Part shown: positions 53,076 to 63,945 of the stretch, piece after piece
Layout of the letters: every line of letters starts with the position of its first letter
Numbering within the stretch: position 1 is the stretch's first letter
Assembly: GCA_947564645.1 (NCBI GenBank)
Contig: CANOCU010000006.1
Location: forward strand, 38,009 to 102,008
Direction of reading: 5' to 3'
DNA from: an uncultured Lachnospiraceae bacterium
Lineage (GTDB): Bacteria > Bacillota > Clostridia > Lachnospirales > Lachnospiraceae
DNA: 64,000 nucleotides
Position numbers and translations under genes: made by a program
Notes under the pieces: model-generated
What the model was told of the DNA's origin: nothing
What the model saw: the letters and a program-made list of their open reading frames with translations, nothing else
Database searches by the model: none

Positions 53076-54740
53076 ATGACAAGAAAATGGTGGCACAACA
53101 AAGTAGCATATCAAATTTACCCGAAGAGTTTCCAGGACTCCAACGGCGACGGGATCGGCGACATTCCCGGCATTATCAGCAGACTGGATTACCTGCAGGA
53201 TCTGGGTGTGGATATCATCTGGCTTTCCCCCTGCTATCAGTCTCCACTGGCAGACCAGGGGTACGATATTTCCGATTACTACAATATCGATCCCCGTTTC
53301 GGCACCATGGAAGACATGGACCGGCTGATCGCCGAGGCGAAGAAGCGGAATATGTACATACTGATGGATCTGGTAGTCAATCACTGTTCCGATGAGCACG
53401 AATGGTTCCGCAAGGCCTGCGAAGATCCCGACGGCAAATACGGCAACTTCTTCTATCTGCGGGACAAGAAAGACGGAGAACTCCCCACCAACTGGCGCTC
53501 TTATTTCGGCGGCCCCGCCTGGGAGGATCTGCCGGGGACCAACAAACAGTATCTGCATGTTTTCCACAAGAAGCAGCCGGATTTAAACTGGGAGAACCCG
53601 GAGCTTCGCGAGGAAGTCTACAAGAATATCAACTGGTGGCTGGATAAGGGGCTGGGCGGTTTCCGCATCGATGCGATCATGAACATCAAGAAGGCTTTTC
53701 CTTTCCGCAGCTATGAGCCAGACAGAGAAGACGGACTCTCCGGGCTCCACAATATGATGCAGGAAGCCAAAGGGATCGGCGTATTCTTAAGCGAAATGCG
53801 GGACCGTACTTTTAAGAAATACGACGCCTTTTCCGTAGGGGAAGTCTTCAACGAGAAGCCGGAAGAAATCCCTGACTTCATCGGAGAAAACGGCTATTTC
53901 TCCAGTATGTTCGACTTCAATGAAGCCATCTGCGGTCAAAGCCCGGGCGGCTGGTACGACGCCTCTCCGGTCACGCCGGACGACTACAAACGGGCCTGCT
54001 TTGAAGCCCAGAAGAGAATCGGTACGGTCGGCTTTCTGTCCAATATCATCGAGAACCATGATGAACCCCGCGGTGTCAGCCGCTATATCCCGGCCGGAGA
54101 CTGCTGCGATGAGAGTAAGAAGATGTTGGCGGCCCTGAATTTCCTGCTGCGCGGTCTTCCTTTTATCTATCAGGGACAGGAACTGGGCATGGAGAACACT
54201 ACATTTACCTCCATCGAAGAAGTGGACGACATCTCCACGCTGGATGAATATCAGGTGGCCCTGAACGCAGGCCTTAAGCCCGACGAAGCCCTACGGGCCG
54301 TATCGGGACACAGCCGGGATAACGCCAGAACCCCCATGCAGTGGTCCGACGAAGCATATGCCGGATTTACCACCGGAACACCCTGGCTGAAAGTCAATCC
54401 CAACTACACGACCATCAATGCGGCATCCCAGATGGAAGATCCGGATTCCGTGCGCAGCTTCTATAAGAAACTGATCGCCCTGCGCAAAGATCCTGCTTAC
54501 AGCGAGACGATCGTGTACGGCACCCTGGAGCCGGTCTGGGAAGAGCGTCACAATCTGATGGCCTACTACCGAAAAGGGGACAAAACACTGCTGGTGATCG
54601 GCAACTATCAGCGCGACAGGCAGGAAGTTGTGCTGCCGGAAATGCCCAAGGCAGTGCTTCTCAACAACTATCCTGAGATGTCCGTGGAAAACGGTGTGAT
54701 CACAATGCAAGGTTATCAGGTGCTCGTACTGGAATTATAA
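53076..54740 (+). CDS. GH13 alpha-glucosidase, alpha-1,4-type region II
   Basis: This 554-residue cytoplasmic glucosidase has D199 (GFRIDA), E256 (SVGEVF) and D329 (ENHDEPR) as catalytic triad. The residue after the nucleophile is Ala, the state usually seen in alpha-1,4-acting GH13_31-type enzymes, whereas alpha-1,6-acting ones have Val. NGDGIGDIPG (calcium loop) and MDLVVNHCSDEH are typical. GGAGG precedes the ATG. It is followed after 104 bp by a second GH13 gene. Maltose or malto-oligosaccharides are the inferred substrates. Confidence 0.9.
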   Translation: MTRKWWHNKVAYQIYPKSFQDSNGDGIGDIPGIISRLDYLQDLGVDIIWLSPCYQSPLADQGYDISDYYNIDPRFGTMEDMDRLIAEAKKRNMYILMDLVVNHCSDEHEWFRKACEDPDGKYGNFFYLRDKKDGELPTNWRSYFGGPAWEDLPGTNKQYLHVFHKKQPDLNWENPELREEVYKNINWWLDKGLGGFRIDAIMNIKKAFPFRSYEPDREDGLSGLHNMMQEAKGIGVFLSEMRDRTFKKYDAFSVGEVFNEKPEEIPDFIGENGYFSSMFDFNEAICGQSPGGWYDASPVTPDDYKRACFEAQKRIGTVGFLSNIIENHDEPRGVSRYIPAGDCCDESKKMLAALNFLLRGLPFIYQGQELGMENTTFTSIEEVDDISTLDEYQVALNAGLKPDEALRAVSGHSRDNARTPMQWSDEAYAGFTTGTPWLKVNPNYTTINAASQMEDPDSVRSFYKKLIALRKDPAYSETIVYGTLEPVWEERHNLMAYYRKGDKTLLVIGNYQRDRQEVVLPEMPKAVLLNNYPEMSVENGVITMQGYQVLVLEL

Positions 54741-54844
54741 CGGATAAGGATAAAAGCAGGGCGTACGCCTCACGATATCCGACTATCGGGCAGGATCGTG
54801 GATCGCAGAAGAATTTAATATTACAAGAAAGGAAGGATAACGTT

Positions 54845-56512
54845 ATGAAGAAAACATGGTGGAAAGAAGCGGTCATTTATCAAATCTACCCCCGCAGCTT
54901 TATGGACAGCAACGGGGATGGCATCGGAGATCTAAAGGGGATCACAAGCAGGCTTGATTATTTGAAATATCTGGGCATCGACGTGATCTGGCTGTCTCCG
55001 GTCTATCAGTCGCCCAATGATGACAATGGGTATGATATCAGCGATTACCAGGCCATCATGGACGAATTTGGCACGATGGAAGATTTCGACGAAATGCTGG
55101 CGGCAGCCCATGAAAGAGGAATCCGCATCGTGATGGATCTGGTGGTAAACCACACTTCGGACGAACACAAATGGTTTATGGAAAGCCGGAAATCAAAAGA
55201 TAACGCCTATCGGGATTACTATATCTGGCGCGACGGCAAGGATGCACAGACACCGCCCAACAACTGGGGTTCCTGTTTCGGCGGCTCCGCCTGGCAGTAC
55301 GATGAGGAAACTGCCATGTACTATCTGCACCTTTTCTCTAAGAAACAGCCCGACTTAAACTGGGACAATCCCAAGGTGCGGCAGGAAGTATTCGACATGA
55401 TGACCTGGTGGTGTGACAAGGGGATCGACGGCTTCCGTATGGATGTCATCAGCATGATCTCGAAGACAAAAGAAATGCCGGACGGCGAGATCCAGGGCCT
55501 GTATGGCAGCTTTGGGCCTTACTGCGTGCACGGCCCCAACGTTCACAACTATCTGCAGGAAATGAACGAAAAGGTACTGTCCAAATACGACATTATGACC
55601 GTCGGCGAGACAGCCGGTGTGACGACCGAACTGGCAAAACAGTATGCAGGCGAGGACACCCACGAGCTGAACATGGTATTCCAGTTCGAACACGTGGAAG
55701 GCGACGGTAAATACGGCAAATGGACCGACGAGAAAATGTCCCTTACCACCCTGAAGAAGACCATGTCCCGCTGGCAGACGGAATTGTACGGCCAGGCCTG
55801 GAACAGTCTTTTCTGGGACAATCACGACCAGCCCCGGGCCGTCTCCCGCTTCGGCGATGACCGTCCGCAGTTCAGGGAGGCTTCCGCGAAAATGCTGGCT
55901 ACCTGCCTGCACATGCAGCAGGGCACCCCTTATATCTATCAGGGCGAAGAACTGGGTATGACCAACTATCCCTTCCAGTCTCCTGATGATTTCCGGGATA
56001 TCGAAAGTATCAATGCCTATCGGGAATGGTGTGCCGAGGGTTCCCTCTCCCACGAAGTCTTCTGGCCCTGCATTATCTACAAGAGCAGAGACAATGCCAG
56101 GACGCCAGTACAATGGGACGATTCACCGCAGGCCGGATTTACCACCGGAACACCCTGGATCGCGGTCAACCCGAATTATAAGAAGATCAACGCCAAAGCC
56201 GAGACGGCAGATCAGGATTCCGTCTTCCATTACTATAAGAAGCTGATCGCCCTGCGCAAAGCAAATCCCATCATGGTATATGGCAAGTATGAGCTTCTCC
56301 TTGCGGACAGCGAGGAACTTTTCGTCTACACGAGAACGCTGGAAGAGGAAAAGCTTCTGGTCGTATGCAGTTTCTGTGACCACGAGACTTCCTTTACCAT
56401 TCCGGAAGAATTTGCCGGCGCATCCTGCCTCATCGCCAACATGGAAAATGCGTATGATAAACCGGAGATGACGCTGCAGGCCTATGAGGCTTTTGTACTG
56501 TTGAAAAACTAA
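54845..56512 (+). CDS. GH13 oligo-1,6-glucosidase-type enzyme
   Basis: This 555-residue enzyme is a paralogue of the preceding gene. Its triad is D200 (GFRMDV), E255 (TVGET) and D328 (DNHDQPR). Val201 after the nucleophile is typical of alpha-1,6-specific oligo-1,6-glucosidases. SPNDDNGYDISDY and MDLVVNHTSDEH support the family. GAAAGGAAGG precedes the ATG. Isomaltose or panose are the likely substrates. The pair would cover both linkages of branched starch products. Confidence 0.92.
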   Translation: MKKTWWKEAVIYQIYPRSFMDSNGDGIGDLKGITSRLDYLKYLGIDVIWLSPVYQSPNDDNGYDISDYQAIMDEFGTMEDFDEMLAAAHERGIRIVMDLVVNHTSDEHKWFMESRKSKDNAYRDYYIWRDGKDAQTPPNNWGSCFGGSAWQYDEETAMYYLHLFSKKQPDLNWDNPKVRQEVFDMMTWWCDKGIDGFRMDVISMISKTKEMPDGEIQGLYGSFGPYCVHGPNVHNYLQEMNEKVLSKYDIMTVGETAGVTTELAKQYAGEDTHELNMVFQFEHVEGDGKYGKWTDEKMSLTTLKKTMSRWQTELYGQAWNSLFWDNHDQPRAVSRFGDDRPQFREASAKMLATCLHMQQGTPYIYQGEELGMTNYPFQSPDDFRDIESINAYREWCAEGSLSHEVFWPCIIYKSRDNARTPVQWDDSPQAGFTTGTPWIAVNPNYKKINAKAETADQDSVFHYYKKLIALRKANPIMVYGKYELLLADSEELFVYTRTLEEEKLLVVCSFCDHETSFTIPEEFAGASCLIANMENAYDKPEMTLQAYEAFVLLKN

Positions 56513-56540
56513 AATAAAGAAACCAGGCTGGTGTGATAAA

Positions 56541-56576
56541 GATCAGGCGTCCTGTCCCACGGCAGGGCACCTGATC
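56541..56576. terminator. Bidirectional hairpin between convergent genes
   Basis: GATCAGGCGTCCTG and CAGGGCACCTGATC match at 12 of 14. TTTAT follows on the minus strand; the plus strand lacks a T-run. It lies between the GH13 gene and the convergent lipoprotein gene. Confidence 0.6.
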
Positions 56577-56582
56577 AATCTC

Positions 56583-58079
56583 CTACTCCACGATCGTCCC
56601 GTCCATGGCATTAACGGTCAGCAGGCTCTCATACGCATTCTCGATCACATATTTTATCTCGCCTGCCGCATTCCTGCTGATCTTCCTGCCCGTAAAGTTC
56701 CACACCGGAACCAGGCTCCCCGTCATCTGCTCCGTCCCGGTATCCTGCAGCAGCTTATATCCAAGCCGCACATCAGACACCTGGATCTGCGTCTTATCAC
56801 CTTCCTCGCCAAACTCATCCAGGCTCTTCTTCACGACCATCTCCTGAAAGATATCCGCGATCTCCGCAAAAGGCATCAGAAACACCGGTTCCGCCGACAA
56901 ATTTTCCACGACCCATGGGTTCACCCATTCAAAAGCAGACAGCCCGTCATCCGTATATACGAAAGTCATCTCCTCCGCCGGCCACCAGATCAGGGCGTCT
57001 TCCGGCCGAATGCCCGTCTCATGCGTATAGAGCACCGGAACACCGTCTTCCACCCTGCTGCAGTGAACGATATAGCCCACCCCTCTGAGCAGATTAACCA
57101 CATCATCCCCTTGTTCCACCGCCGCATTCATATACCCGTACTCCCCTCCATAAGGCGCATATTCTTCCATTCCCATCTGCGTAAGCTGCTCTGCCGTCTC
57201 TTTTACTGCCGTTTCCGGGCGCATCTGCATTCCCTCAAACTTCGCCGCCAGGTCCTCCTCGACTGCTAGCTGTTCAGGATATTCGCCCTGCTTCGTAAAG
57301 TCCGTCATCAACCAGATCCAGGAACCATTGAACGCCACATTTTCCACCGAAAAAACAGCGTGCCTGATCTCACCCGTCAACAGACTGTTGTCAAGGTTAA
57401 CCCAATAATCTGCCCCATTCACCGTAGCGATTCCCTGCAGCCAGTTCTCCTCCGCCCCTTCCGGCAGAGATGCGTCATAATCAACTACCGCCGGAATCTC
57501 CACGATCACCGGTTCCGCAGGCGCCTTTTGCAGCATATCGCGATACACGGCAAGCTGTTCGTCCAATGTCTCCTTCTTACCTCCGTAGATCTGATGTCCT
57601 TTGACGCCGTTCTCCTTTATCGCTTCCAGCTGTCTGATCTTCTCTTCCACTTCCGATATCGTAAACCCATGACTCTCCTCCATGGCCTCATAATCCCTGT
57701 CCCACAGCTTACCGCCGCCAAGCAGCGCCTGGCTCACCCGGTCATAGTCTTCCTGCGTAAAAGCGCGCCCCGTCACCTTCTTCGTCCTGATCCCTGCTAC
57801 ATCCGGCACTTCCACCAAGGCATCCGCCGTCACACTGACCGTATCGGAACCCCCTTCCCACTGATACCGCTCTGGCGCCTGCACCATCCCGGCCACACTT
57901 CCCGTCAAAACCGCATCACCCGCCGCTTCCGGCGCTGCTCCCTTCTCCTCTGCCTGCCCTGCGGGAACCACCAGTTCTTCCGCCGTCTCCATCCCATCAC
58001 TGCATCCCGCCAGCACACAGCCGCAGATCCCCAGAACTGCCGTCAGTACAACCGCCCTTTTCTTACCGTTTCCGCACAT
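56583..58079 (-). CDS. Lipoprotein, DUF6034-like, linked to two-component system
   Basis: This 498-residue lipoprotein has lipobox CVLAGC near residue 23 and an A/E/G-rich linker, then a large soluble domain with repeated Trp-rich segments (DYWVNLDNSLL, NGSWIWLMTDF, ALIWWPAEEMTFVYT, VPVWNFTG). I believe it matches the DUF6034 family, from memory only. AAGGAG lies 7 nt before the ATG at 58079. It follows the histidine kinase by 145 bp on the same strand, so it may be an accessory sensor or target. Confidence 0.7.
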   Translation of the reverse strand: MCGNGKKRAVVLTAVLGICGCVLAGCSDGMETAEELVVPAGQAEEKGAAPEAAGDAVLTGSVAGMVQAPERYQWEGGSDTVSVTADALVEVPDVAGIRTKKVTGRAFTQEDYDRVSQALLGGGKLWDRDYEAMEESHGFTISEVEEKIRQLEAIKENGVKGHQIYGGKKETLDEQLAVYRDMLQKAPAEPVIVEIPAVVDYDASLPEGAEENWLQGIATVNGADYWVNLDNSLLTGEIRHAVFSVENVAFNGSWIWLMTDFTKQGEYPEQLAVEEDLAAKFEGMQMRPETAVKETAEQLTQMGMEEYAPYGGEYGYMNAAVEQGDDVVNLLRGVGYIVHCSRVEDGVPVLYTHETGIRPEDALIWWPAEEMTFVYTDDGLSAFEWVNPWVVENLSAEPVFLMPFAEIADIFQEMVVKKSLDEFGEEGDKTQIQVSDVRLGYKLLQDTGTEQMTGSLVPVWNFTGRKISRNAAGEIKYVIENAYESLLTVNAMDGTIVE

Positions 58080-58224
58080 TGTTCTGCTCCTTTCCATTTC
58101 GTGTCTTTATCATTTATGACATGCTTACAGTACACAGGCGGTTCGTGCTGACGAATCACCGTCCGCTCTCCATAATCCCTCATGTCCCCATCATCATACC
58201 CGTAAGCCATGTAAAAGGTCTTCA

Positions 58225-59610
58225 TCAACTCGTAAACGTTTTGTAAAACACGATTGTGACCGTCGTCCCCTCCCCGACTACACTCTCAATCCTAAGCTTT
58301 GCCTCATGCAGCTGCGCGATCCGCTCACAGAGTGCCAGCCCCAGACCACTTCCGCCTTCCCTGCGGCTCCTGGCCTTGTCCACCATATAGAAAGCCTCCG
58401 TCACCCTGGCGATCTCCTGCTCCGGAATACCGCATCCATGATCCTGTATCGTGATCTGCTCCCCCGACGCCGACAGTTCGATCACGCCGCCCTCCCGGCT
58501 GGCCTTGATCCCATTGTCGATCAGATTGATCAGCAGGCTCTCGAACAGATCCCTGTCCATCCTTCTTACCCCCATCTCACAGGATTGCCGCAGCGTCACC
58601 CCTTTTTCCCGCAGATGCGCTTCTTCCGCCCTGGCCACACGGTCAAACACCTCCTGCAGCGCAACCTCTTCCATCTGAATGCTGTCATTGTCATACATCC
58701 CGAGCAGGCTCATCAGCTTACTGCCAAGCCGCCCCAGCCTGCCGCATTCCTCATGGATATGGCTAAGCGCCCGCACCCTCTGTTCCTCCCTCAGGTTGAC
58801 ATGGAGCAGGGAATCCGCATAGCCCATAATGGATGTCATGGGTGTTTTCATCTCATGGGCCAGACTGCCCAGCATCTGTCTTCGCCGTTCCGACTCCTGC
58901 GACAGCGCCGCCACCTGCCCTTCGATCCGCTCCGCCATCTCATTAAAAGAGCGCGCCAGCATCCCGATCTCATCCCGTGACCGCACACCGGCCCGCCGCG
59001 CCAGATCGCCGCCGCTGATATCCTGCGCCGCGCGCTGCAGTTCCCGCATCGGCGACAGGACCCGCCCCACTGCCGCATAGACAAGCAGTGCCGCCAGAAA
59101 CGACACCCCGGCGCAGATCCCGAAGCAGAACAGGCTCTGTCTGTAGACATCCTCATACACCGACGTGATATCCTGGATCCATAACAGCTTGTACTCCCTG
59201 CTGCCCGAAACCGGCACCTTTCTGCCCACAAGCAGAAGGTATCTGTCCCCGCTCCTTTGTATGACGCTGCGGCTTGCCCACCTCATATCCGCAGGATCCT
59301 TCACTTCATAACCCGTCCGGTTGCAGACTACCTCCTCTCCCTCTATCAGAATGTAGCGGGAATCGCCATATTTCTGCAGCACATAGTCATAATAGGAAGC
59401 CAGCGTGGAATCCGTGAAATACGCCATCAGCTCATACTCCAGTTCCTTTCCCACCGCATAGGCCGCGGCTTCCGTCTGCTGCCTGCCGCTCTCCATCGTT
59501 TTTTCCCTGGTATAGAGGGAAGAACGGTAGATGACCGCCGCTCCCGACACGAGACTGCCCGCAAGCAGCGTCACCGCCGTGATCAAAGATACCTTCATCC
59601 GCAGCTTCAT
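58225..59610 (-). CDS. Sensor histidine kinase
   Basis: This 461-residue membrane kinase has helix 1 (about 8-28), an extracytoplasmic sensor (30-158), helix 2 (160-182), HAMP (183-235), HisKA with phospho-His252 (SLAHEMKTPMTS) and HATPase_c (N-box NLIDNGIKAS, DHGCGIP, GSGLGLAL). It starts one base after the response-regulator stop codon. The stimulus is unknown; the adjacent lipoprotein may take part in sensing. Confidence 0.93.
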   Translation of the reverse strand: MKLRMKVSLITAVTLLAGSLVSGAAVIYRSSLYTREKTMESGRQQTEAAAYAVGKELEYELMAYFTDSTLASYYDYVLQKYGDSRYILIEGEEVVCNRTGYEVKDPADMRWASRSVIQRSGDRYLLLVGRKVPVSGSREYKLLWIQDITSVYEDVYRQSLFCFGICAGVSFLAALLVYAAVGRVLSPMRELQRAAQDISGGDLARRAGVRSRDEIGMLARSFNEMAERIEGQVAALSQESERRRQMLGSLAHEMKTPMTSIMGYADSLLHVNLREEQRVRALSHIHEECGRLGRLGSKLMSLLGMYDNDSIQMEEVALQEVFDRVARAEEAHLREKGVTLRQSCEMGVRRMDRDLFESLLINLIDNGIKASREGGVIELSASGEQITIQDHGCGIPEQEIARVTEAFYMVDKARSRREGGSGLGLALCERIAQLHEAKLRIESVVGEGTTVTIVFYKTFTS

Positions 59611-59611
59611 C

Positions 59612-60277
59612 TTATCCCAAATCCTCCAATCGATAGCCCGTCTTGGAGACCGTGCGGATCACGTCATGGAAATCCAGCTTCTTCCGCAGCTGCCCGATAT
59701 GCACGTCCACCGTCCGTGTCTCCCCCACATAATCCGTCCCCCAGAGCCTGCTTAACAGTTCTTCTCTGCTAAGAGCCACATTCTTATGCTCCGCCAGCGT
59801 CACCAGAAGCTCATACTCCATCGGCTTTAGGCTTACCCGCTCTCCCGCCTTCGTCACACTGTGCTCCTTAAGGTCAATCACCACATCCCGCACCCGGATC
59901 CGCTCTCTGCCGCGCCCGGTCCGCTTCAGCACCTTTTCCATACGCACCAGCAGTTCCAATATCTCGAAAGGCTTGACGATATAGTCCTCCGCTCCGCTCT
60001 TTAAGCCATGCACCTTCGAGAGGACATCGTCTTTGGCCGTCAGGTAGATGACCGGAATCTGCGCCGCCTGCAGATCCTCCATCAACGCAAATCCATCCTT
60101 CCCCGGCAGCATTACATCCACCAGCGCCAATGCCGCATCGTCAAACATCCCGTCCCTTATCCCCTGTTGTGCGCCTATGCCGTCAAAAACAGGAAGCGGC
60201 TCATATCCCGCCGCTTCCAGATTCATACAGATCAGTTCCGATATCACAACATCATCCTCTATAACCAGAATCCTCAT
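59612..60277 (-). CDS. OmpR-family response regulator
   Basis: This 221-residue regulator has a receiver domain (acidic pair E7, D8, D9; phospho-Asp54 in ALVDVMLP; K in YLTAKDD) and a C-terminal winged helix (about 130-220, ending VDVHIGQLRKKLDFHDVIRTVSKTGYRL, shown in part). GGGGGGAG precedes the ATG at 60277; the frame upstream lacks homology. First gene of the two-component operon. Confidence 0.94.
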   Translation of the reverse strand: MRILVIEDDVVISELICMNLEAAGYEPLPVFDGIGAQQGIRDGMFDDAALALVDVMLPGKDGFALMEDLQAAQIPVIYLTAKDDVLSKVHGLKSGAEDYIVKPFEILELLVRMEKVLKRTGRGRERIRVRDVVIDLKEHSVTKAGERVSLKPMEYELLVTLAEHKNVALSREELLSRLWGTDYVGETRTVDVHIGQLRKKLDFHDVIRTVSKTGYRLEDLG

Positions 60278-60346
60278 GATAACTCCCCCCTGTTCATTAG
60301 AAATCAACCTGCCTGTATCATACCATATCCCCTCTGTAAAAAAAGC

Positions 60347-60391
60347 AACAAAATGTAAACAGGCAGAACATCCTGCAAGAATGTTCTGCCC
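60347..60391 (-). terminator. Terminator of glgP
   Basis: GGCAGAACAT and ATGTTCTGCC form a perfect 10-bp stem followed by TGTTTACATTTTG on the minus strand, 44 bp past the glgP stop. Confidence 0.75.
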
Positions 60392-60434
60392 GTTCCCGAA
60401 AGCGTCCGCTTCGTATCCGACGCCGCTATACAAC

Positions 60435-62744
60435 TTATCTCAGTTTCCAGATATCCCTGTTATACTCCATGATCGTTCTGTCGGAAGAGAAGAATCCTGC
60501 CTTCGCAATGTTGACAAGCATCATCCGGCGCCACTTCGCCTGATCCTCATAGTCTGCCATCATCTGATCCTTCACCTTGATATAATCTTCCAGATCAAGC
60601 AGCGTCATGAACCAGTCCTTATTCAACAGTTCCTTGTACAGTCTCTCCAGATTCTTCTTGTGGCCCGCCTTAAGCGCCTGCTTGCCGACGATGAAATCGA
60701 CCGCTTCTTTGATCACGGGACTCTTCCTGTAGTAATCCATGGAGACGTAATCCGCCTTCTCGTAGTGCCTGATGACCGTCTCGGACTTCTCACCGAAGAT
60801 ATAGATATTCTCGTCGCCCACCAGCTCATGGATCTCCACATTCGCGCCGTCCGACGTGCCCAGCGTTACCGCACCGTTTAGCATATACTTCATATTGCCG
60901 GTGCCGGACGCCTCCTTGGAAGCAAGGGAGATCTGCTCGGAAATATCACATGCCGGGATCATCTTCTCCGCATAGGCCACGTTGTAGTTCTCCACCATCA
61001 GCACGGTCATATACGGACTCACATCCGGGTCGTTATTGACGATCTCCTGCAGCACAAGCAGCAGGTGAATGATATCCTGGGCGATAATATAGGCCGGAGC
61101 CGCTTTGGCGCCGAAGATAAACGTCATCGGCCTTGCCGGCTTCTTACCGGCCTTGATCTCCAGATACTTGTGGATGATGTAGAGTGCGTTCATCTGCTGA
61201 CGCTTATACTCGTGCATCCGCTTACTCTGCAGATCGAAGATGGAATCCGGATTCAGCGTAATGCCCTCCACTTCCTTCACATAAGCCGCCAAATCCTTCT
61301 TGCGGTTCATCTTGATCTCGGCGATCCGGTTTAAGACTGCCTCGTCGTCTTTATAAGCAAGCAGCTGTTCTAACTTATCCGCATCCTTCTTATAGCCGTC
61401 TCCGATGGTCTCGGATAAAAACGTCGCCAGCTCATGGTTACAGGACAGCAGCCATCTTCTGAATGTAATGCCGTTGGTCTTATTGTTGAACTTATCGGGA
61501 TAGATCTTGTAAAAAGCATTGAGCTCGGTATCCTTCAGGATCTCCGTGTGGATCGCCGCCACACCGTTTACCGAGAAACCGTAGTGGATATCGATATGCG
61601 CCATATGCACCCTGTCGTCTTTATCGATGATCTGTACCTTCGGGTCCTTATATTTCTTCGCCACTCTCTTATCCAGTTCTTTGATGATCGGCACTAACTG
61701 CGGCACCACCTTCTCCAGATACTTAAGCGGCCACTTCTCCAGCGCCTCCGCCAGGATCGTGTGATTCGTGTAGGCACATGTCTTACTCACCACGTCGATC
61801 GCCTCATCCATCGTCAGCGCCTTGTCATTTACGAGAATCCTGATCAGTTCCGGGATCACCATCGTCGGGTGGGTATCGTTGATCTGGATCACCGCATGGT
61901 CATACAGTCTGCGCAGGTCGTACTGCTTCTCTTTCATCTCTTTTAAAATAAGCTGCGCCGCATTGCTCACCATAAAATACTGCTGATAGATACGGAGCAG
62001 ATTGCCCGCTTCATCGGAATCATCGGGATATAAGAACAATGTCAGATTCTTCTCGATATCCTCCTTATCGAAATCGATGCCTTCTTTCACAATGCTCTCA
62101 TCCACGCTCTCAAGATCGAAAAGCCGCAGCTTATTGACACCATTGTCATATCCAACCACGTCGATATCGTACAGTCTGGAAGTCACCTTCTTGTCACCAA
62201 AGCACACTTCGAAGGACGTATCCGTCTTCGTCAGCCAGGACTGCTCTTCGATCCAGTCATTCGGTTCGGCCGTCTGCAGTCTGTCCTTAAATACCTGCTT
62301 GAAAAGGCCGAAATGATAGTTTAATCCGATTCCCTCTCCGGGAAGTCCCAATGTGGCAATGGAATCCAGGAAACATGCCGCCAGACGCCCCAGACCGCCG
62401 TTACCAAGCGACGGTTCCGGCTCAACCTCCTCGATCTCACTTAAGACCTTGCCGTTCTTTGCCAGGATCTCATTCAGCTTATCGTAGATTCCCAGATTGA
62501 TCAGGTTGTTGGACAATAACTTACCGATCAGAAATTCCGCAGAAATATAATACACTTTCTTCGGGCCTTCGATGCGCGCCGATACCTCCATCAGTTTCTT
62601 GGACAGCTGCAAAAGGCTGTAATAAAGCTCCGTGTTACTGCACTCCGCCACGCTCTTGCCGCAGCTCTCCTTCGTCTGTGCCTCCAGTTCCTTCTCCAGA
62701 TTCAAGACTAAGACGTCTCTTGTCAGGTTGCCTCCCTGTGCCAT
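60435..62744 (-). CDS. glgP: Glycogen/maltodextrin phosphorylase
   Basis: This 769-residue GT35 enzyme releases glucose-1-phosphate from alpha-1,4-glucan ends using PLP. The PLP lysine is K619 in [16 protein letters not shown], followed by the phosphate-binding [10 protein letters not shown]. Other motifs are [32 protein letters not shown] and [16 protein letters not shown] precedes the ATG. The LacI-type gene upstream on the same strand is separated by 115 bp of AT-rich leader without a clear operator. Confidence 0.95.
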   Translation of the reverse strand: MAQGGNLTRDVLVLNLEKELEAQTKESCGKSVAECSNTELYYSLLQLSKKLMEVSARIEGPKKVYYISAEFLIGKLLSNNLINLGIYDKLNEILAKNGKVLSEIEEVEPEPSLGNGGLGRLAACFLDSIATLGLPGEGIGLNYHFGLFKQVFKDRLQTAEPNDWIEEQSWLTKTDTSFEVCFGDKKVTSRLYDIDVVGYDNGVNKLRLFDLESVDESIVKEGIDFDKEDIEKNLTLFLYPDDSDEAGNLLRIYQQYFMVSNAAQLILKEMKEKQYDLRRLYDHAVIQINDTHPTMVIPELIRILVNDKALTMDEAIDVVSKTCAYTNHTILAEALEKWPLKYLEKVVPQLVPIIKELDKRVAKKYKDPKVQIIDKDDRVHMAHIDIHYGFSVNGVAAIHTEILKDTELNAFYKIYPDKFNNKTNGITFRRWLLSCNHELATFLSETIGDGYKKDADKLEQLLAYKDDEAVLNRIAEIKMNRKKDLAAYVKEVEGITLNPDSIFDLQSKRMHEYKRQQMNALYIIHKYLEIKAGKKPARPMTFIFGAKAAPAYIIAQDIIHLLLVLQEIVNNDPDVSPYMTVLMVENYNVAYAEKMIPACDISEQISLASKEASGTGNMKYMLNGAVTLGTSDGANVEIHELVGDENIYIFGEKSETVIRHYEKADYVSMDYYRKSPVIKEAVDFIVGKQALKAGHKKNLERLYKELLNKDWFMTLLDLEDYIKVKDQMMADYEDQAKWRRMMLVNIAKAGFFSSDRTIMEYNRDIWKLR

Positions 62745-62859
62745 GATCCTACCTCCTGTTTGCTTGTGTTGTTGATTTTGTTACTGTTGTTATTGTATTT
62801 GTATTCTTTATGTTAAATTATGGTGTAACTCTGTTTTCAGTGCTTCGCCGCAGGCATCC

Positions 62860-63849
62860 TCAGCATATAATATCCAGATATTTCATGCGAACCAATTCGT
62901 AATCCAGTACGATCTGCCTCCCTGTGCCGCCGTCGATCAGCCGCTTTAACTCCGTCACTGCCTCCGAAGCGATCCTCTTGAAATCCTGCCGCACGGTGTT
63001 CATCTGCTTCCCGGCGTAGCCCATCAGCATAATACCGTCAAACCCGCAGACCGGCCGGAAGATATCCATCTCGATCAGCGCCTTCATCGCCCCGATCGCC
63101 ATCAGATCGGACGCGCAGACCACCACGTCCTTTTTCCTCGCATATTTAAAAGTATGGTTTCTCGCCTGCAATTCGGAAAACGCGCCGTTACGCACAAGCA
63201 GCGGCAGCTCCAGTTCCTCTGCCAGACGCCTGATACCCTTAAGCCGCTCCTCCGTCACATAGCCGTTCTTCTTCCCGGCCAAATAGAGGATACTCTTCCT
63301 CTTATTCTCCAGCACCGTCTTCTTCGCCACATCATACTGCGCCTGCTCCTGATCAATCCAGACAGAAGAAGTCGCCTCATTCACAATCGGAGCATCCACC
63401 AGCACGATCTTAAAAACCTGCGCCGCTATCAGTTTATGCAGCACCTTATCTTCCTTTGACATCCCGAAGATGATCAGACCCGTGATGCTCTGTACCTGTA
63501 AATAGCGTATCACCTCTTCGAGGTTCTTATTCTGTATCATGGAATAAAAAATGGTGATAACATCCAGATTCAATTCCACTGCCCGCCCGATGGTCCCCGC
63601 CATGTACTGCATGTTGATCTCATCCACCGCCTGCGAAGCATTGCTTAAGTTCAGAAGAATCGCTACTCTTCCGGACTGCTTCGACGATAATGCCGCCGCC
63701 ACCGAATTTGGCACGAAGTTCAACTCTTGTACCGCCTGATTCACTTTACGCTTCGTCTCTTCGCTGACATTCGGGTAGTTGTTCAGCACCTTGGATACCG
63801 TGGAGATCGCTACGCCCGCATGTTTCGCCACATCCTTGATCGATACCAT
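62860..63849 (-). CDS. LacI-family transcriptional regulator
   Basis: This 329-residue regulator has an N-terminal LacI helix-turn-helix (SIKDVAKHAGVAISTVSKVLNNYPNVS, about 3-29, shown in part, hinge AAALSSKQSG) and a periplasmic-binding-like sensor (about 60-329). It precedes glgP on the same strand. Tandem GGAAA-N4-TTTCC sites lie about 100 bp upstream, suggesting autoregulation. Malto-oligosaccharide sensing is inferred from glgP only. Confidence 0.9.
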   Translation of the reverse strand: MVSIKDVAKHAGVAISTVSKVLNNYPNVSEETKRKVNQAVQELNFVPNSVAAALSSKQSGRVAILLNLSNASQAVDEINMQYMAGTIGRAVELNLDVITIFYSMIQNKNLEEVIRYLQVQSITGLIIFGMSKEDKVLHKLIAAQVFKIVLVDAPIVNEATSSVWIDQEQAQYDVAKKTVLENKRKSILYLAGKKNGYVTEERLKGIRRLAEELELPLLVRNGAFSELQARNHTFKYARKKDVVVCASDLMAIGAMKALIEMDIFRPVCGFDGIMLMGYAGKQMNTVRQDFKRIASEAVTELKRLIDGGTGRQIVLDYELVRMKYLDIIC

Positions 63850-63945
63850 GCTTCATCCATTCTGAAAACGGTGTATATTCTCCGGAGATCGTGCCCTAAT
63901 GCATATACCGTATCCATGACTTGCTTAAATTCCTGCAAAATCAGC

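Noticed and set aside
58043-58225. A 60-codon ORF between the histidine kinase and the lipoprotein gene
   Set aside because: No ribosome site, hydrophilic nondescript sequence, and overlap with the lipoprotein start; more likely spacer.
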